A stretch of DNA of 64,000 nt from Deltaproteobacteria bacterium. Lineage in GTDB: Bacteria; Desulfobacterota; Desulfarculia; Desulfarculales; Desulfarculaceae. The position numbers and the translations under genes are program-made. The DNA lies in the NCBI GenBank assembly GCA_020444205.1, contig JAHLLJ010000006.1, positions 1 to 64,000 on the forward strand, given 5' to 3'. Shown piece after piece: positions 46,173 through 56,336 of the stretch (position 1 is its first letter; every line of letters starts with the position of its first letter). The notes beneath the pieces are model-generated. The model was not told where the DNA came from, ran no database searches, and was given only the letters and a program-made list of their open reading frames with translations.

Positions 46173-48054
46173 TGCCCTGTGCCGCGCCATAGCCCCCCCT
46201 GCCAAGACCACGGTGAGCGAGTGGGCCGACGCCAACCGGAAGCTTTCCGGTCCGGCGGCCGCCGAGCCCGGCCCGTGGCGCACCGACCGGGTGCCCTACA
46301 CCCGCGAGATAATGGACGCCTTCAGCAACCCGGCGGTGCATACGGTTAGCTGGATGGCTGCTTCCCAGCTTGCCAAGAGCGAGATCCTGCTCAACGTCGC
46401 CGGCTACTTCATAGCCATTGACCCTTGCTCCATGATGATCGTGCAGGACTCCCTGGACCGGGCCCGCGACTTCTCGCGCACTCGCCTCGATCCCATGATC
46501 GAGGATTCCCCCAGCCTGCGCGACATCGTGATGGAGCCCAAGGGCCGCGACCCGGACAACACCACCCTGCGCAAGACTTTCCGGGGTGGCCAGGTCACCA
46601 TCGCCAGCGCCCAGACCCCCGGCGACCTGTCCAGCCGCCCCAAGCGGGTGATCCTGGCCGACGAGCTGGGCCGCTACGAAAACACCAAAGAGGGCGACCC
46701 CGTTGCCCTCATGCGCAAGCGGGCCTCCAACTTTTGGAACAAAAAGTTCGGCTTCTTTTCCAGCCCGGCCGACAAGGGCACCTGCCGCATTGAGCAGCAG
46801 TACAACCTGGGCGACCGGCGCAAATACTGGGTGCCCTGCCCGGACTGCGGCCACCACCAGGTGCTCAAGCACGCCAACGTCGTCTGGGACAAGCTCCACG
46901 ACGAAGACGGCAACCTGGTCCTTGACGCCAACGGCAAGGCCGTCCACCTGTCCGAGACCGCCGGCTACGCCTGCGAAAAATGCGGCTCCGTTTGGACCGA
47001 CGCCAAGCGCCACCTCGCGGTGCGCTGCGGCGAGTGGCGGGCCGAGCGCCCCTTCAAGGGCCACGCTAGCTTTTGGCTCTCCGCCTTGTACTCGCCCTGG
47101 GTTTCCCTGGCCGAGTACGTGGCCGAGTTCCTGGAGGCCAAGAAACTGCCGGGCACCCTCAAGGTGTTCACCAACACCTTTATGGGCGAGACCTGGGAAG
47201 AAACCGGCGAGACGGTAGACCAGGACGAGCTCTACCGCCGCGTCCGCGCCGAAAACTGGAGCCCTACCCCCACCATCCCCGCCGGGGTGGCGGTGATCAC
47301 CGCAGCCATAGACCAGCAGGTAGACCGCCTGGAGCTGGAGGTCATCGGCTGGGGCCGCAACAAGGAAAGCTGGTCCTTGCTCTGGGTGCAAATCTTTGGT
47401 GACACCCTCTTGCCCAAGGTGTGGGAGGAAGCCGACGAGTTGCTAAAGACCCGGTTCACCACCTCCGACGGCCGCGACCTGCCCATCAAGGCGGCGGTGG
47501 TGGACACCGGCGGCCAAGAGGGCGCCTCGGATATGGCCTATGCCTTCTGCAAGAAGCGCTGGTTCCGCCGGGTGTGGGCCATCAAGGGCGACGCTAAGGG
47601 ATTCAAAAACCCTGTGTGGCCCCTGAGCTACAGCAAGCGCAACAAGGGCAACGTCCCCCTGTTTGTTATCAACGTTGACGCCGGCAAGAAGACTGTCACC
47701 GACCACCTCAAAATAGAGGTGCCCGGCCCAGGCTTTGTCCACTTTCCCGCTGACCGCCCGGCCAGCTACTTTCGCCAGTTCGCGGCCGAGAAGATCGTCA
47801 CCCGCTTCAAGCGCGGCTTCCCCATCAAGGAGTGGCACCAAGCTTCAGGGATGCCCAACGAGGCCTTGGACCTGCACGGCTACAACTACGCCGCACTCTG
47901 TGGCCTGGAGCGCCGCCTGCGTTTGGACCTCGACCGCGAGTGCGACCGCATCGAGCGCCGCCAGAAGGCCCGCCGCGAAAGCGCCCCGGCCGCCTCGCGA
48001 CCGGCCGCGCCGGTCGCGCTCCCGCCGGTCCGCCCGGCCGACCCCTACCTCTAG
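46153..48054 (+). CDS. Phage terminase large subunit (lambda GpA type)
   Basis: ANRKLSGPAAAEPGPWRTDRVPYTREIMDAFSNPAVHTVSWMAASQLAKSEILLN...PCPDCGHHQ...DELGRY. Confidence 0.95.
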   Translation: MLALIRDALCRAIAPPAKTTVSEWADANRKLSGPAAAEPGPWRTDRVPYTREIMDAFSNPAVHTVSWMAASQLAKSEILLNVAGYFIAIDPCSMMIVQDSLDRARDFSRTRLDPMIEDSPSLRDIVMEPKGRDPDNTTLRKTFRGGQVTIASAQTPGDLSSRPKRVILADELGRYENTKEGDPVALMRKRASNFWNKKFGFFSSPADKGTCRIEQQYNLGDRRKYWVPCPDCGHHQVLKHANVVWDKLHDEDGNLVLDANGKAVHLSETAGYACEKCGSVWTDAKRHLAVRCGEWRAERPFKGHASFWLSALYSPWVSLAEYVAEFLEAKKLPGTLKVFTNTFMGETWEETGETVDQDELYRRVRAENWSPTPTIPAGVAVITAAIDQQVDRLELEVIGWGRNKESWSLLWVQIFGDTLLPKVWEEADELLKTRFTTSDGRDLPIKAAVVDTGGQEGASDMAYAFCKKRWFRRVWAIKGDAKGFKNPVWPLSYSKRNKGNVPLFVINVDAGKKTVTDHLKIEVPGPGFVHFPADRPASYFRQFAAEKIVTRFKRGFPIKEWHQASGMPNEALDLHGYNYAALCGLERRLRLDLDRECDRIERRQKARRESAPAASRPAAPVALPPVRPADPYL

Positions 48055-48062
48055 GAGCAAAC

Positions 48063-48290
48063 ATGGCAGACCTGGCAACCTTAAAGGCTCGGCTGGACGA
48101 GGCCGAGACCGCACTGCATTACCTCATGATCGGCCGCCGCGAGGTTTCCGTGGGCCACGGCGATAAACAGGTCACTTACTCCAAGGCGACCGAAGACAAG
48201 CTCCGGTCCTACATACAGCGCCTCAAAAACGACATCGCCCTACTGGAGGGCCGCTCCGTCCGCCGCACCGCTTACCCGTGGCCTTTGTAA
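48063..48290 (+). CDS. Head-tail joining protein, gpW-like
   Basis: MADLATLKARLDEAETALHYLMIGRREVSVGHGDKQVTYSKATEDKLRSYIQRLKNDIALLEG. Confidence 0.8.
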   Translation: MADLATLKARLDEAETALHYLMIGRREVSVGHGDKQVTYSKATEDKLRSYIQRLKNDIALLEGRSVRRTAYPWPL

Positions 48291-49933
48291 TGAGCGACAT
48301 CATCCGCAAAATACCCTATGTCGGGGCCGACCAGTTCCGTCCCGGTGCTGTGGCACACCAAGCCGCCGACCTGACCGACCGCGCCTTGGCCACCTGGCTG
48401 CCCGCCCTTAGCTCGGCCGACGCGGAGATCCTGCCCGAGTTTGGCCCACTCACCTCGCGCAGCCGCGACCTTGAGCGCAACCACCCCATGGTCGCGGGCG
48501 TGGTCCAGACCTACGCCGACGGAATAGTGGGCCCAAAGGGGCTACGCTTCAGCTCTAAGCCGGACTACCTGCGCCTGGGCAAGGACCGGCAGTGGGCCGC
48601 TGAGCTGGCACGCCAGATAGAGGCCCTGTGGCGCGAAGCCACCGAGTCCACCGACATCGACGCCTCGCGCACCCAAAACCTGGCCGGCCTTACCGACACC
48701 GCGCTCCGGGGAGTACTCCTGAGCGGCGGCGTGCTGGCCCTTCCCCGCTGGGACAAAACCGGCCGCCGTGGCAGCCGCTTTAAAACCTATCTGCAGCTCG
48801 TGGAGATAGACCGGCTGAGCAATCCCCAGGAAGCGCCCGACAGTGACCGCCTGCGCGGTGGCATCGAGCTGGACCGCGAGGGAGCGCCGGTGGCCTACTA
48901 CGTGCGCAAGGCCCACCCCGGCGACGCCCACCTGGCCGGCGCTTCGCTCTGGCCCTACACCCGCCGCCTACGCACCGCGCCCGGCGGGGTCATCCTGGGC
49001 ACGGCCAATCTTATGTCGGCCTACGAGTGGGAGCGAATCCCCGCCCGCACCCCCTGGGGCCGCCCCCGGGTGCTGCACCTTTTCCGCAAGACGCGTCCCG
49101 GCATGACCAGGGGCAAGACCTTTTTAGCCCCTATCATGGCCGACCTTAAAATGCTTGGCCACTACAAGCAGACCGAGATGCGCGCCGCCATCGTCAACGC
49201 CATGGTCGCGGCTTTTGTAGAGACGCCGCTACCCGAAGAATTACTGAGCCAGCTTTTCGGCGACATCGAGCCCGACGCCTTGAGCGACCTGTTGGCGCAA
49301 AGGCAAGCGGCGCGGCCGGGGCTCAACGGCGGGGCAATACTCTCCCTCTACCCTGGCGAAAAGCTGGAGAGCTTCAACCCCAACCGCCCGGCAGGCAACT
49401 ACGCCCCGTTTGTGGACAAGCTGCTCAGCGAGGTGGCGGTGGGGCTCAACCTAGCCCCCAGCATCTTCCTCAAGGACTTCCGGCAAAACAACTACTCCAG
49501 CGCCCGTGCGGACGCCTTGGAGTCGTGGCGCTTTTTCCGCAACCTTACCCAGTTCCTAGCCTCCTACTGGAACGGCCAAATTCTGCGCCTCTACATGGAG
49601 GAATGGGTCAACGACGGCCTGCTGCCCATCGACCCCGAGGACTATTACCAGTTCCCCGCCGCCTACTGCCGCGGGCGCTGGGACGGCCCACCCAGAGGAA
49701 ACATCGACCCGGTCAAAGAAGCTACCGCCGACAAGATCAAGCTAGAAACCGGCACCACCACCCTTGAGGATGTATGCGCTAAGGACGGTAGCGACTGGGA
49801 GGAGATCCAGGACCAACAGGCTCTAGAACACCAACGAGCCGCCGAAAAGGGCCTCCCATTCTCTCCCCCTACCCAGATCACCGTGGTGGCCGGCGGCGAC
49901 GAGACCGCGCCCAAGGAGGACGAAGACAAATGA
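48290..49933 (+). CDS. Lambda-family portal protein
   Basis: ATG at 48290 overlapping previous stop; SRDLERNHPMVAGVVQTYADGIVGPKGLRFSSKPD...NLAPSIFLKDFRQNNYSSARADALESWR. Confidence 0.93.
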   Translation: MSDIIRKIPYVGADQFRPGAVAHQAADLTDRALATWLPALSSADAEILPEFGPLTSRSRDLERNHPMVAGVVQTYADGIVGPKGLRFSSKPDYLRLGKDRQWAAELARQIEALWREATESTDIDASRTQNLAGLTDTALRGVLLSGGVLALPRWDKTGRRGSRFKTYLQLVEIDRLSNPQEAPDSDRLRGGIELDREGAPVAYYVRKAHPGDAHLAGASLWPYTRRLRTAPGGVILGTANLMSAYEWERIPARTPWGRPRVLHLFRKTRPGMTRGKTFLAPIMADLKMLGHYKQTEMRAAIVNAMVAAFVETPLPEELLSQLFGDIEPDALSDLLAQRQAARPGLNGGAILSLYPGEKLESFNPNRPAGNYAPFVDKLLSEVAVGLNLAPSIFLKDFRQNNYSSARADALESWRFFRNLTQFLASYWNGQILRLYMEEWVNDGLLPIDPEDYYQFPAAYCRGRWDGPPRGNIDPVKEATADKIKLETGTTTLEDVCAKDGSDWEEIQDQQALEHQRAAEKGLPFSPPTQITVVAGGDETAPKEDEDK

Positions 49934-51255
49934 GTTTGCCGCACCTGCTATCCCTTGCCTTCAACGCGGCCCTGATGGTGTCGCCCGCCAAGCTGGCGGT
50001 TATCAGCGCCGTACTGGCCGACCGGCACGGCCTGGAGCTCAGCGGCCCTGAAGGCTGGTCGGTCCCGGACCTGTCGGCCATGACCGTAAACGCCGATCGC
50101 CGCACCCGCGCGGGCCTGGCGGTCACCGCCGAAGGCGTGGCCGTGCTGGGCATTGCCGGGCCATTGGTTCACCGCCGTTTGCCTTCGGCCGAAAGCGGTG
50201 GGCCCACCACCTACAAGAGTATCGCTTTGCAGTTCAAGGACGCGGTTGAAGACCCCAGCGTGCGCGCCATCCTGCTGGAGATCGACAGCCCCGGCGGCGA
50301 AGTAAGCGGAGTGTTCCAGCTCGCCGACTACATCTACGAGGCCCGCCAGTCCAAACCCATTTGGACCATCGCCAACGAAGGGGCCTACTCGGCCGCCTAC
50401 GCCCTGGGCAGCTCGGCAAGCCGCCTGCTGTTGCCCCCCACCGCTGGGGTGGGCTCCATCGGGGTTATCTGGCAGCACATGAATCAGGCCAAGTTCGACC
50501 AAGAGCTGGGCGTCGAGTTCAGCGTGATTCAGGCGGGCCAGAGGAAAAACGACTTTAACCCCCACTTCAAGGTGCCCCCCGAAGCGCGGGCCTGGGCCCA
50601 GGCCGAGGTAGACCGCATCTACGACATTTTCGTGGCCGCCGTGGCCCGCAACCGGGGCCTTGATGAAAAGGCGGTGCGGGCAACCGAGGCGGGGCTGATC
50701 TTCGGAGAGGCCGCCGTGGAGGCGGGTCTGGCCGACGGCATAGCCGGGCTTGACCAAGCCCTGGCCGAGCTCACCGACCACGCAACCAACCGGCTGGGAA
50801 ACGGGAACATCACCGCCCCGGCCGCCGGACCAACCGAACCCAAACAGGAGGAGTCAGAAATGACTGTCGAGGCTAATCAGCCGGCGGCCGGAGTCCCCAA
50901 CACCCCGGCCCCCGAAACCCAGGCCAACGGCCAGGCCGATATCCAGGCCGCCAAGGACGAGGCCGTGGCGGCCGAGCGCAAGCGCGTGGCCGACATCATG
51001 GGCTGCGACGAGGCAAAGGAGCGGCCCGCCTTGGCCGCCGCCCTGGTGGAGCAAGGCGTGGAGCTGGCCACCGCCCAAAAGCTTTTGGCCGCCGCGCCCA
51101 AGGAGGTCAAGGGCAGCCCGCTCGACCGGGCCATGGCCGGAATCGACAACCCGGACGTGGGCGCCGGTGCCGAGGCCGAGGCCGGTAAGGTGGACCTGGC
51201 GGCCCGGATGGAGGCCAGGGTCCAGGCCCGCTACGGGCAGAGGGAGGTGAAGTAG
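49930..51255 (+). CDS. S49 (gpC-like) capsid protease with C-terminal scaffold
   Basis: IAGPLVHR...AILLEIDSPGGEVSGVFQLADYI...NEGAYSAAYALGSSASRLLLPPTAGVGSIGVIWQH. Confidence 0.93.
   Translation: MSLPHLLSLAFNAALMVSPAKLAVISAVLADRHGLELSGPEGWSVPDLSAMTVNADRRTRAGLAVTAEGVAVLGIAGPLVHRRLPSAESGGPTTYKSIALQFKDAVEDPSVRAILLEIDSPGGEVSGVFQLADYIYEARQSKPIWTIANEGAYSAAYALGSSASRLLLPPTAGVGSIGVIWQHMNQAKFDQELGVEFSVIQAGQRKNDFNPHFKVPPEARAWAQAEVDRIYDIFVAAVARNRGLDEKAVRATEAGLIFGEAAVEAGLADGIAGLDQALAELTDHATNRLGNGNITAPAAGPTEPKQEESEMTVEANQPAAGVPNTPAPETQANGQADIQAAKDEAVAAERKRVADIMGCDEAKERPALAAALVEQGVELATAQKLLAAAPKEVKGSPLDRAMAGIDNPDVGAGAEAEAGKVDLAARMEARVQARYGQREVK
50860..51255 (+). CDS. Nested in-frame scaffold protein (Nu3-like)
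   Basis: Internal ATG at 50860 preceded by CAGGAGGAG; encodes MTVEANQPAAGVPNTPAPETQANGQADIQAAKDEAVAAERKRVADIMG... Confidence 0.6.
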   Translation: MTVEANQPAAGVPNTPAPETQANGQADIQAAKDEAVAAERKRVADIMGCDEAKERPALAAALVEQGVELATAQKLLAAAPKEVKGSPLDRAMAGIDNPDVGAGAEAEAGKVDLAARMEARVQARYGQREVK

Positions 51256-51256
51256 C

Positions 51257-51925
51257 ATGACCGTCCTTACCGAATCCAAGCATATCGGGGACGTGGTCAT
51301 CCAGGAGGCCGACCGCTACCGCAGCCGCGACCAGGTCATAGTCTTGGCCGGTGACGGCGCGGAGCGTGCCCTGGCTATTGGCGAGGTGATCGGCAAGATC
51401 ACCCACGGCACGCCCACCGTCGAGGCCGACGAGGGCAACACCGGCGATGGCGTCATGGGCGCCGTCACCCTGGGCGCCCTGGCCGAGCTGGGCGACTACG
51501 TGCTCACCTGCATCGAGGCCGTGGAAGACGGCGGCGTGTTCCAGTTGACCAGCCCCCTCGGCTACACCATGCCCCCGCTCACCGTGGGCGTGGCCTACGC
51601 CGGGGATCACCTCAACATGACCCTGGCCGTGGGCGACACAGACTTCGTAGCTGGTGACAAGATCACCATCAGCGTTCCCGCCGGCTTCGGCAAGGTGGTT
51701 GCCCTGGCCCCCGCAGCCGTGGACGGCTCGCAAAACGCCGCCGGCCTAATGGCCGCGGCGGTCACCGCCCCGGACGGCAGCGACGCCCCCGGCGTGGCCA
51801 TCAGGCGCGAAGCGGCGGTCAAGCTGGGCGGCCTCACCTGGCCCGACGCCATCACCGACGACCAGAAGACGGCGGCCCTGGCCCAGCTCGCGGCCCTGAG
51901 CATCATCGCCAGGCAGGAGGTCTAA
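51257..51925 (+). CDS. Phage head decoration protein (gpD-like)
   Basis: Position between scaffold and capsid; VLAGDGAERALAIGEVIGKIT...GNTGDGVMGAVTLG. Confidence 0.75.
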   Translation: MTVLTESKHIGDVVIQEADRYRSRDQVIVLAGDGAERALAIGEVIGKITHGTPTVEADEGNTGDGVMGAVTLGALAELGDYVLTCIEAVEDGGVFQLTSPLGYTMPPLTVGVAYAGDHLNMTLAVGDTDFVAGDKITISVPAGFGKVVALAPAAVDGSQNAAGLMAAAVTAPDGSDAPGVAIRREAAVKLGGLTWPDAITDDQKTAALAQLAALSIIARQEV

Positions 51926-51928
51926 CCC

Positions 51929-52945
51929 ATGGATCACATTCTTGACATCTTCAATAACGACGCCTTCAACGTCATCTCCATGACCGGCGCCATTAACAAG
52001 GTGCCCAATACATTCGGCCTGCTCAACCAGCTAGGCATCTTTAAGCCCGCCCCGGTGGACACCACCATAGTGGGCATCGAAATCAGCGAAGGCGTCATCA
52101 ACCTGGTGCCCTCCAGCGAGCGCGGAGCGCCGGGCACCCCCAACAAGCGCGGCTCCCGCAACATGCGCTATTTCAAGCTGCCCCACTTTGCCTTGGAGGA
52201 CAACATCACCGCCGACGACGTGCAAAACGTGCGCGCCTTTGGCGGAGGCGGCAGGCTGTTGGCCGTGGCCGAAAAAGTCCTTGAGGTGCAGATGCAGATG
52301 GCCCGCAAGCTGTACCTGACCATGGAGTTCATGAAGAACGGCGCCCTCAACGGCCAGGTTTTGGACTCTGATGGCACGGTTATCCTGGACCTGTGGGACT
52401 TGTTCGGCATCGAGCAAAAGACGGTGGACTTCCAGTTGGAGGTGGACGGCGCCAACCTGATCGAGCCCTGCCTAGACGTCAAGGAACACATCGAACTGCA
52501 CCTCAAGGGTGAGAGCATGACCAAGATTCTAGCCCTGTGCTCCCCCGGATGGTGGCGCAAGTTCATCACCCACCCCGACGTGGCCGAGTCTTACAAGTAT
52601 TACGCCCATAGCGTGAACCCGCTGACCAGCGACGTACGCAGCGGCTTCGAGCACCAGGACATCCTGTGGCGCGAATACCTGGGCCAGGCCACCACACATG
52701 ACGGCGCCACCCGCTACTTCATCCCCACCAACGGGTGTTTGTTCCTGCCCCTAGGCACCTTCGATACCTTCGAGGAAAACTTCGGCCCGGCGGACTACCT
52801 GGAGACCGCCAACACCCTGGGCCTGCCTCTGTACTCCAAGCTTGGCAAGCGCGACACCTACGACAAGGGACAGCCCGTCGAGGCGCAGACCAACCCCTTG
52901 CCCATCGTCAAGCGGCCGGAGGTTCTGGTGAAGGGCACCTTCTAG
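51929..52945 (+). CDS. Major capsid protein (gpE-like)
   Basis: IFNNDAFNVISMTGAINKVPNTFGLLNQLGIFKPAPVDTTIVGIEISEGVINLVPSSERGAPGTPNKRGSRNMRYFKLPHFALEDNITADDVQNVRAFG. Confidence 0.93.
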   Translation: MDHILDIFNNDAFNVISMTGAINKVPNTFGLLNQLGIFKPAPVDTTIVGIEISEGVINLVPSSERGAPGTPNKRGSRNMRYFKLPHFALEDNITADDVQNVRAFGGGGRLLAVAEKVLEVQMQMARKLYLTMEFMKNGALNGQVLDSDGTVILDLWDLFGIEQKTVDFQLEVDGANLIEPCLDVKEHIELHLKGESMTKILALCSPGWWRKFITHPDVAESYKYYAHSVNPLTSDVRSGFEHQDILWREYLGQATTHDGATRYFIPTNGCLFLPLGTFDTFEENFGPADYLETANTLGLPLYSKLGKRDTYDKGQPVEAQTNPLPIVKRPEVLVKGTF

Positions 52946-53010
52946 CCCAACCCCACCCGCAACCCTGAGCCGGCCCCCTTCGTGGGGGCCGGCTCCTTTT
53001 TGGAGCCACG

Positions 53011-53358
53011 ATGGTCGACTTTGGAGCAACGGCCCTAAACAGCACCCTTGTCGCCTTTGGCCATGACTACCCCTACTACCCCCCTGACTCCGAGGAGGTG
53101 GCGGCCACGGTGACCGGCGACTTTGAGCGCGCGGCCGAGATCGTGGACCTGGGCGGCGAGGTGCCCATAACCTCCTACGCCCCGGTTGTCACCGTGGCCC
53201 TGGCCAAGGCCAACACCAGCCCCGAGGTCAAGAAATTTCCCGAGAGCCTGGAGCCCGAGCAGGGCGGCCGTTTCCTGATCGACGGCCAGTTCTACTCCAT
53301 ACTTGACCGCAACGACGACGGCATAGACGGCGCCAAGCTCATCTTGCACGAGGCCTAG
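53011..53358 (+). CDS. Phage head-tail connector region protein, unknown
   Basis: 115 aa, colinear with head-tail junction genes. Confidence 0.55.
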   Translation: MVDFGATALNSTLVAFGHDYPYYPPDSEEVAATVTGDFERAAEIVDLGGEVPITSYAPVVTVALAKANTSPEVKKFPESLEPEQGGRFLIDGQFYSILDRNDDGIDGAKLILHEA

Positions 53359-53360
53359 CC

Positions 53361-53933
53361 ATGCTCACCCCACCACCGACCCTGATCCGCCGCGAGGCGG
53401 TGCGCTGCCTTACCCAAGAGGATACCGAGGGCGGCTACCCCACCCCGGCAATGGACCGGGTGTGGCCTGCCCACAAAATGCCCCTGCTGGCCGGCAAGGC
53501 CACCTGGCCCTTGCTCCTGGTCTACATCAACAGCGAGGGGGTGGACGGCCAGCAAGACAACGTGGACGTGCACACCCTGGAGATGGAGATCGAGGCCTAC
53601 GCCATTGCCAAGGACTCCGAGGTCCTGGACGACCTCATGGACCTCATAGCCTTGAGCGTTTACCGGACGGTCGAAATCAACGAGGGCTGGTTCACCACTG
53701 GTCCCGTGCTCTCCCTGCGCTACCAAGGCTTTGACAAGGTGCACGAGTTCAAAGGCGCGCAATTCTCCTGCCTGCTCACCCTGCGCTGGACCGTGCGCTA
53801 CACCATCCCGCTTTTGGAATCCGACGCACTCGACGACTTCTTACGCTTCCACGGGGATTACGACCTCGCCACCGCCGACGGTCAACTCGAGGCCAGTGAC
53901 GACGTAACCCTCCCCGGCCCTGAGGAGGAATAA
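53361..53933 (+). CDS. Phage minor structural/tail completion-like protein
   Basis: 190 aa; position upstream of DUF2635 and sheath. Confidence 0.55.
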   Translation: MLTPPPTLIRREAVRCLTQEDTEGGYPTPAMDRVWPAHKMPLLAGKATWPLLLVYINSEGVDGQQDNVDVHTLEMEIEAYAIAKDSEVLDDLMDLIALSVYRTVEINEGWFTTGPVLSLRYQGFDKVHEFKGAQFSCLLTLRWTVRYTIPLLESDALDDFLRFHGDYDLATADGQLEASDDVTLPGPEEE

Positions 53934-53936
53934 CCG

Positions 53937-54122
53937 ATGTTCCAACAAGTCTATCTGGTGCCCGCCCCAGGGCTCACGGTCCTGGACCCGGCAACCTATA
54001 AGCCGCTGCCCGCAGAGGGAGCGGCCAAACCCCTAAACAACTACTGGCGCCGCCGCATCAAGGACCGCGACGTAACCCAGGGTCGCCCGCCCGTGGCCGT
54101 TGCCCCGGCCCAGGAGGACTAA
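53937..54122 (+). CDS. DUF2635-like phage protein
   Basis: 61 aa; MFQQVYLVPAPGLTVLDPATYKPLPAEGAAKPLNNYWRRRIKDRDVTQGRPP. Confidence 0.75.
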   Translation: MFQQVYLVPAPGLTVLDPATYKPLPAEGAAKPLNNYWRRRIKDRDVTQGRPPVAVAPAQED

Positions 54123-54125
54123 GCC

Positions 54126-55592
54126 ATGACCATCAGCTTCAACAGTATCCCCAACATCATCCGAACCCCCGGCACCTTCATTGAGATCGACAACTCCCGC
54201 GCCTTGTCGGGCCTGTCGAACATCAACCAAAAAATGCTCCTGATCGGCCAGCGCTTGGCCACCGGCAACACCGCGGCCGGGGTGCTCACCCTGGTGGTGT
54301 CGGCCGAGGACGCCGACCGCCAGTTCGGCCTGGGCTCTATGCTGGCCCGCATGTGCAAGGCGGCCATCGCCAACAACGGTTACACCGAGATGTGGGCCAT
54401 CGCCCTGGACGACGACGACGCCGGAGTGCCGGCCACCGGCACCCTGACCATAACCGGTCCGGCCACCGCGGCTGGCACCCTGAACCTCTACATCGGGGGC
54501 GAGCGGGTGCGCATCACCATGGCCTCCGGTGACGCTGCCGCCGACGTGGCCACCGCCCTGGCCGCGGCCATCAACGCGGAAACCGAACTGCCGGTCACCG
54601 CCGCGGCCGTGGACGCGGTAATCACCCTAACCGCGCGGCACAAGGGCGTGGTCGGTAACTACATCGACTTGCGCCTCAACTACAACTGGGACGAGAAAAC
54701 CCCCGCTGGCATCGCCGTGGCCATTACCGCCATGACCAACGGAGACGGCAACCCCGAGGTGGCCGACGCCATAGCGGCAATGCCCGACGACCAGTTTCAC
54801 TACATCGCCATGCCCTACACCGACACCACCAACCTGTCGGACATGGAGGACGAGCTGGACGAGCGGTGGGGCCCCATGGAGCAAATGGCCGGGCACTGCT
54901 TCACCGCCGCCTCGGGCACCACGGGCACCTTGCAAACCCTGGGCGCCACCCGCAACAACTGCCACGTCACCATCCTGGGCACGGGCAAGAGCCCCACCGC
55001 CCTGGACGTGTGGGTGGGCGCGCTGGTGGGCGTGGCCGCCTACTACTACAACATTGACCCGGCGCGACCCCTGCAAACCTTGGTGCTTTCCGGCGTGCTG
55101 GCTCCCACCTTGGCCGACCGGTTCAGCCAGTCGGAGCGCAACACCCTTTTGCACGGGGGCATAAGCACCTTCATTGTGGACGACGGCGGCGACTGCATGG
55201 TCGAGCGCCTGATCACTACCTACCAGACCAACGCCCTGGGGGTGGAAGATCCCAGCTACCTGGACGTCAACACCATCATGACCTTGATCTACATCCGCAC
55301 CCAGGTGCGGGCGCGGATCTCCAACGTCTACCCCCGTCACAAGTTGGCCGACGACGACGCCAGGGTGGGCGCGGGCCAGGCGGTGGTGCGCCCCAAGGAC
55401 CTGCGGGTGGAGATCATCGCCTTGTTCAAGGAGATGGAGACGGCGGGCATCGTGGAAAACCTGGAGCAATTCAAGGACGACCTCGTCGTGGAGCGTGACG
55501 CCTCAGACAAGAACCGGGTCAACGCCTTGATGCCGCCCGACCTGGTGGGCCAGTTCCGCGTGTTCGCGGGTCAAGTCCAGTTCATTTTGTAG
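54126..55592 (+). CDS. Contractile tail sheath protein (Mu gpL-like)
   Basis: ISFNSIPNIIRTPGTFIEIDNSRALSGLSNINQKMLLIGQRLATGNTAAG. Confidence 0.93.
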   Translation: MTISFNSIPNIIRTPGTFIEIDNSRALSGLSNINQKMLLIGQRLATGNTAAGVLTLVVSAEDADRQFGLGSMLARMCKAAIANNGYTEMWAIALDDDDAGVPATGTLTITGPATAAGTLNLYIGGERVRITMASGDAAADVATALAAAINAETELPVTAAAVDAVITLTARHKGVVGNYIDLRLNYNWDEKTPAGIAVAITAMTNGDGNPEVADAIAAMPDDQFHYIAMPYTDTTNLSDMEDELDERWGPMEQMAGHCFTAASGTTGTLQTLGATRNNCHVTILGTGKSPTALDVWVGALVGVAAYYYNIDPARPLQTLVLSGVLAPTLADRFSQSERNTLLHGGISTFIVDDGGDCMVERLITTYQTNALGVEDPSYLDVNTIMTLIYIRTQVRARISNVYPRHKLADDDARVGAGQAVVRPKDLRVEIIALFKEMETAGIVENLEQFKDDLVVERDASDKNRVNALMPPDLVGQFRVFAGQVQFIL

Positions 55593-55604
55593 GGAGCGTA
55601 AACC

Positions 55605-55982
55605 ATGGCTGAAGCCAAAACTAACCAAGTCGCCGGCAAGCTCTACGTCCGGGTGGGCGGCGAGTTGCTGCCCATCACCTCTGAGGGCACCCATTCCGTC
55701 AAGGGTTTGGGCGGCATTAATCGCAAGACCGTGATGGGGCTCGACAAAGGGCTCGGCTATCAGGAGGAAGCCGTAGAGGCATCGGTGGAGACCACCATCG
55801 CACTCAAACAAGGTTACGACCCTATTGCCTTGAGCGATATCGTCGACGCCACGGTGCAGGTTGAAACCGACGCAGGCCACACATTCATCTTGGCCAACGC
55901 CTGGTGCAAAACTCCTGGCGATCTAGGCAAGGATGGCCAGATGACCGTCGTCTTCGCTGGCCCCGAGTGGACCAAGTCCTAG
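55605..55982 (+). CDS. Tail tube protein (Mu gpM-like)
   Basis: NQVAGKLYVRVGGELLPITSEGTHSVKGLGGINRKTVMG...DTGHTFILANAWCKTPGDL type; follows sheath. Confidence 0.85.
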   Translation: MAEAKTNQVAGKLYVRVGGELLPITSEGTHSVKGLGGINRKTVMGLDKGLGYQEEAVEASVETTIALKQGYDPIALSDIVDATVQVETDAGHTFILANAWCKTPGDLGKDGQMTVVFAGPEWTKS

Positions 55983-55997
55983 AAGGGAGCACCGAGC

Positions 55998-56336
55998 ATG
56001 CCTGACAACGACATCACCCCCCAAACCATCAAGGTCCAACTCTCCCGGCCCATCAAGGTGGGCGGCGTGGAGGTGGACGAGATCACCGTACACGAGCCCA
56101 AGGTTAGACACCTATCGATGCTCGACCCCTTGCGGTTGGGCGGAGACGAAAGCGGCAACGTAGCCCTCACCAATATGGGCTCGGTAATGCAGATCGGTAT
56201 CGAGCAATTATGCGGCCTCACCCCTGGGGAGGCCGCCGAACTCTCCGTTCCCGACGCAATGAAGATTGGCAAGGTCGTGCTGGATTTTTTCGGCTTTGCC
56301 CCCCTGGACCTTGGCGCGATCAAGTCTGGTCTATAG
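55998..56336 (+). CDS. Tail assembly chaperone (gp41-like), pre-frameshift product
   Basis: 112 aa; ITPQTIKVQLSRPIKVGGVEVDEITVHEPKVRHLSMLDPL; located between tube and tape measure. Confidence 0.8.
   Translation: MPDNDITPQTIKVQLSRPIKVGGVEVDEITVHEPKVRHLSMLDPLRLGGDESGNVALTNMGSVMQIGIEQLCGLTPGEAAELSVPDAMKIGKVVLDFFGFAPLDLGAIKSGL

Noticed and set aside
46108-47391. 427-aa minus-strand ORF opposite terminase
   Set aside because: Antisense frame of a confidently identified TerL; no recognisable domain.
54627-55469. 280-aa minus-strand ORF opposite the tail sheath gene
   Set aside because: Antisense shadow of a high-confidence structural gene, His/Val/Gly-rich translation.
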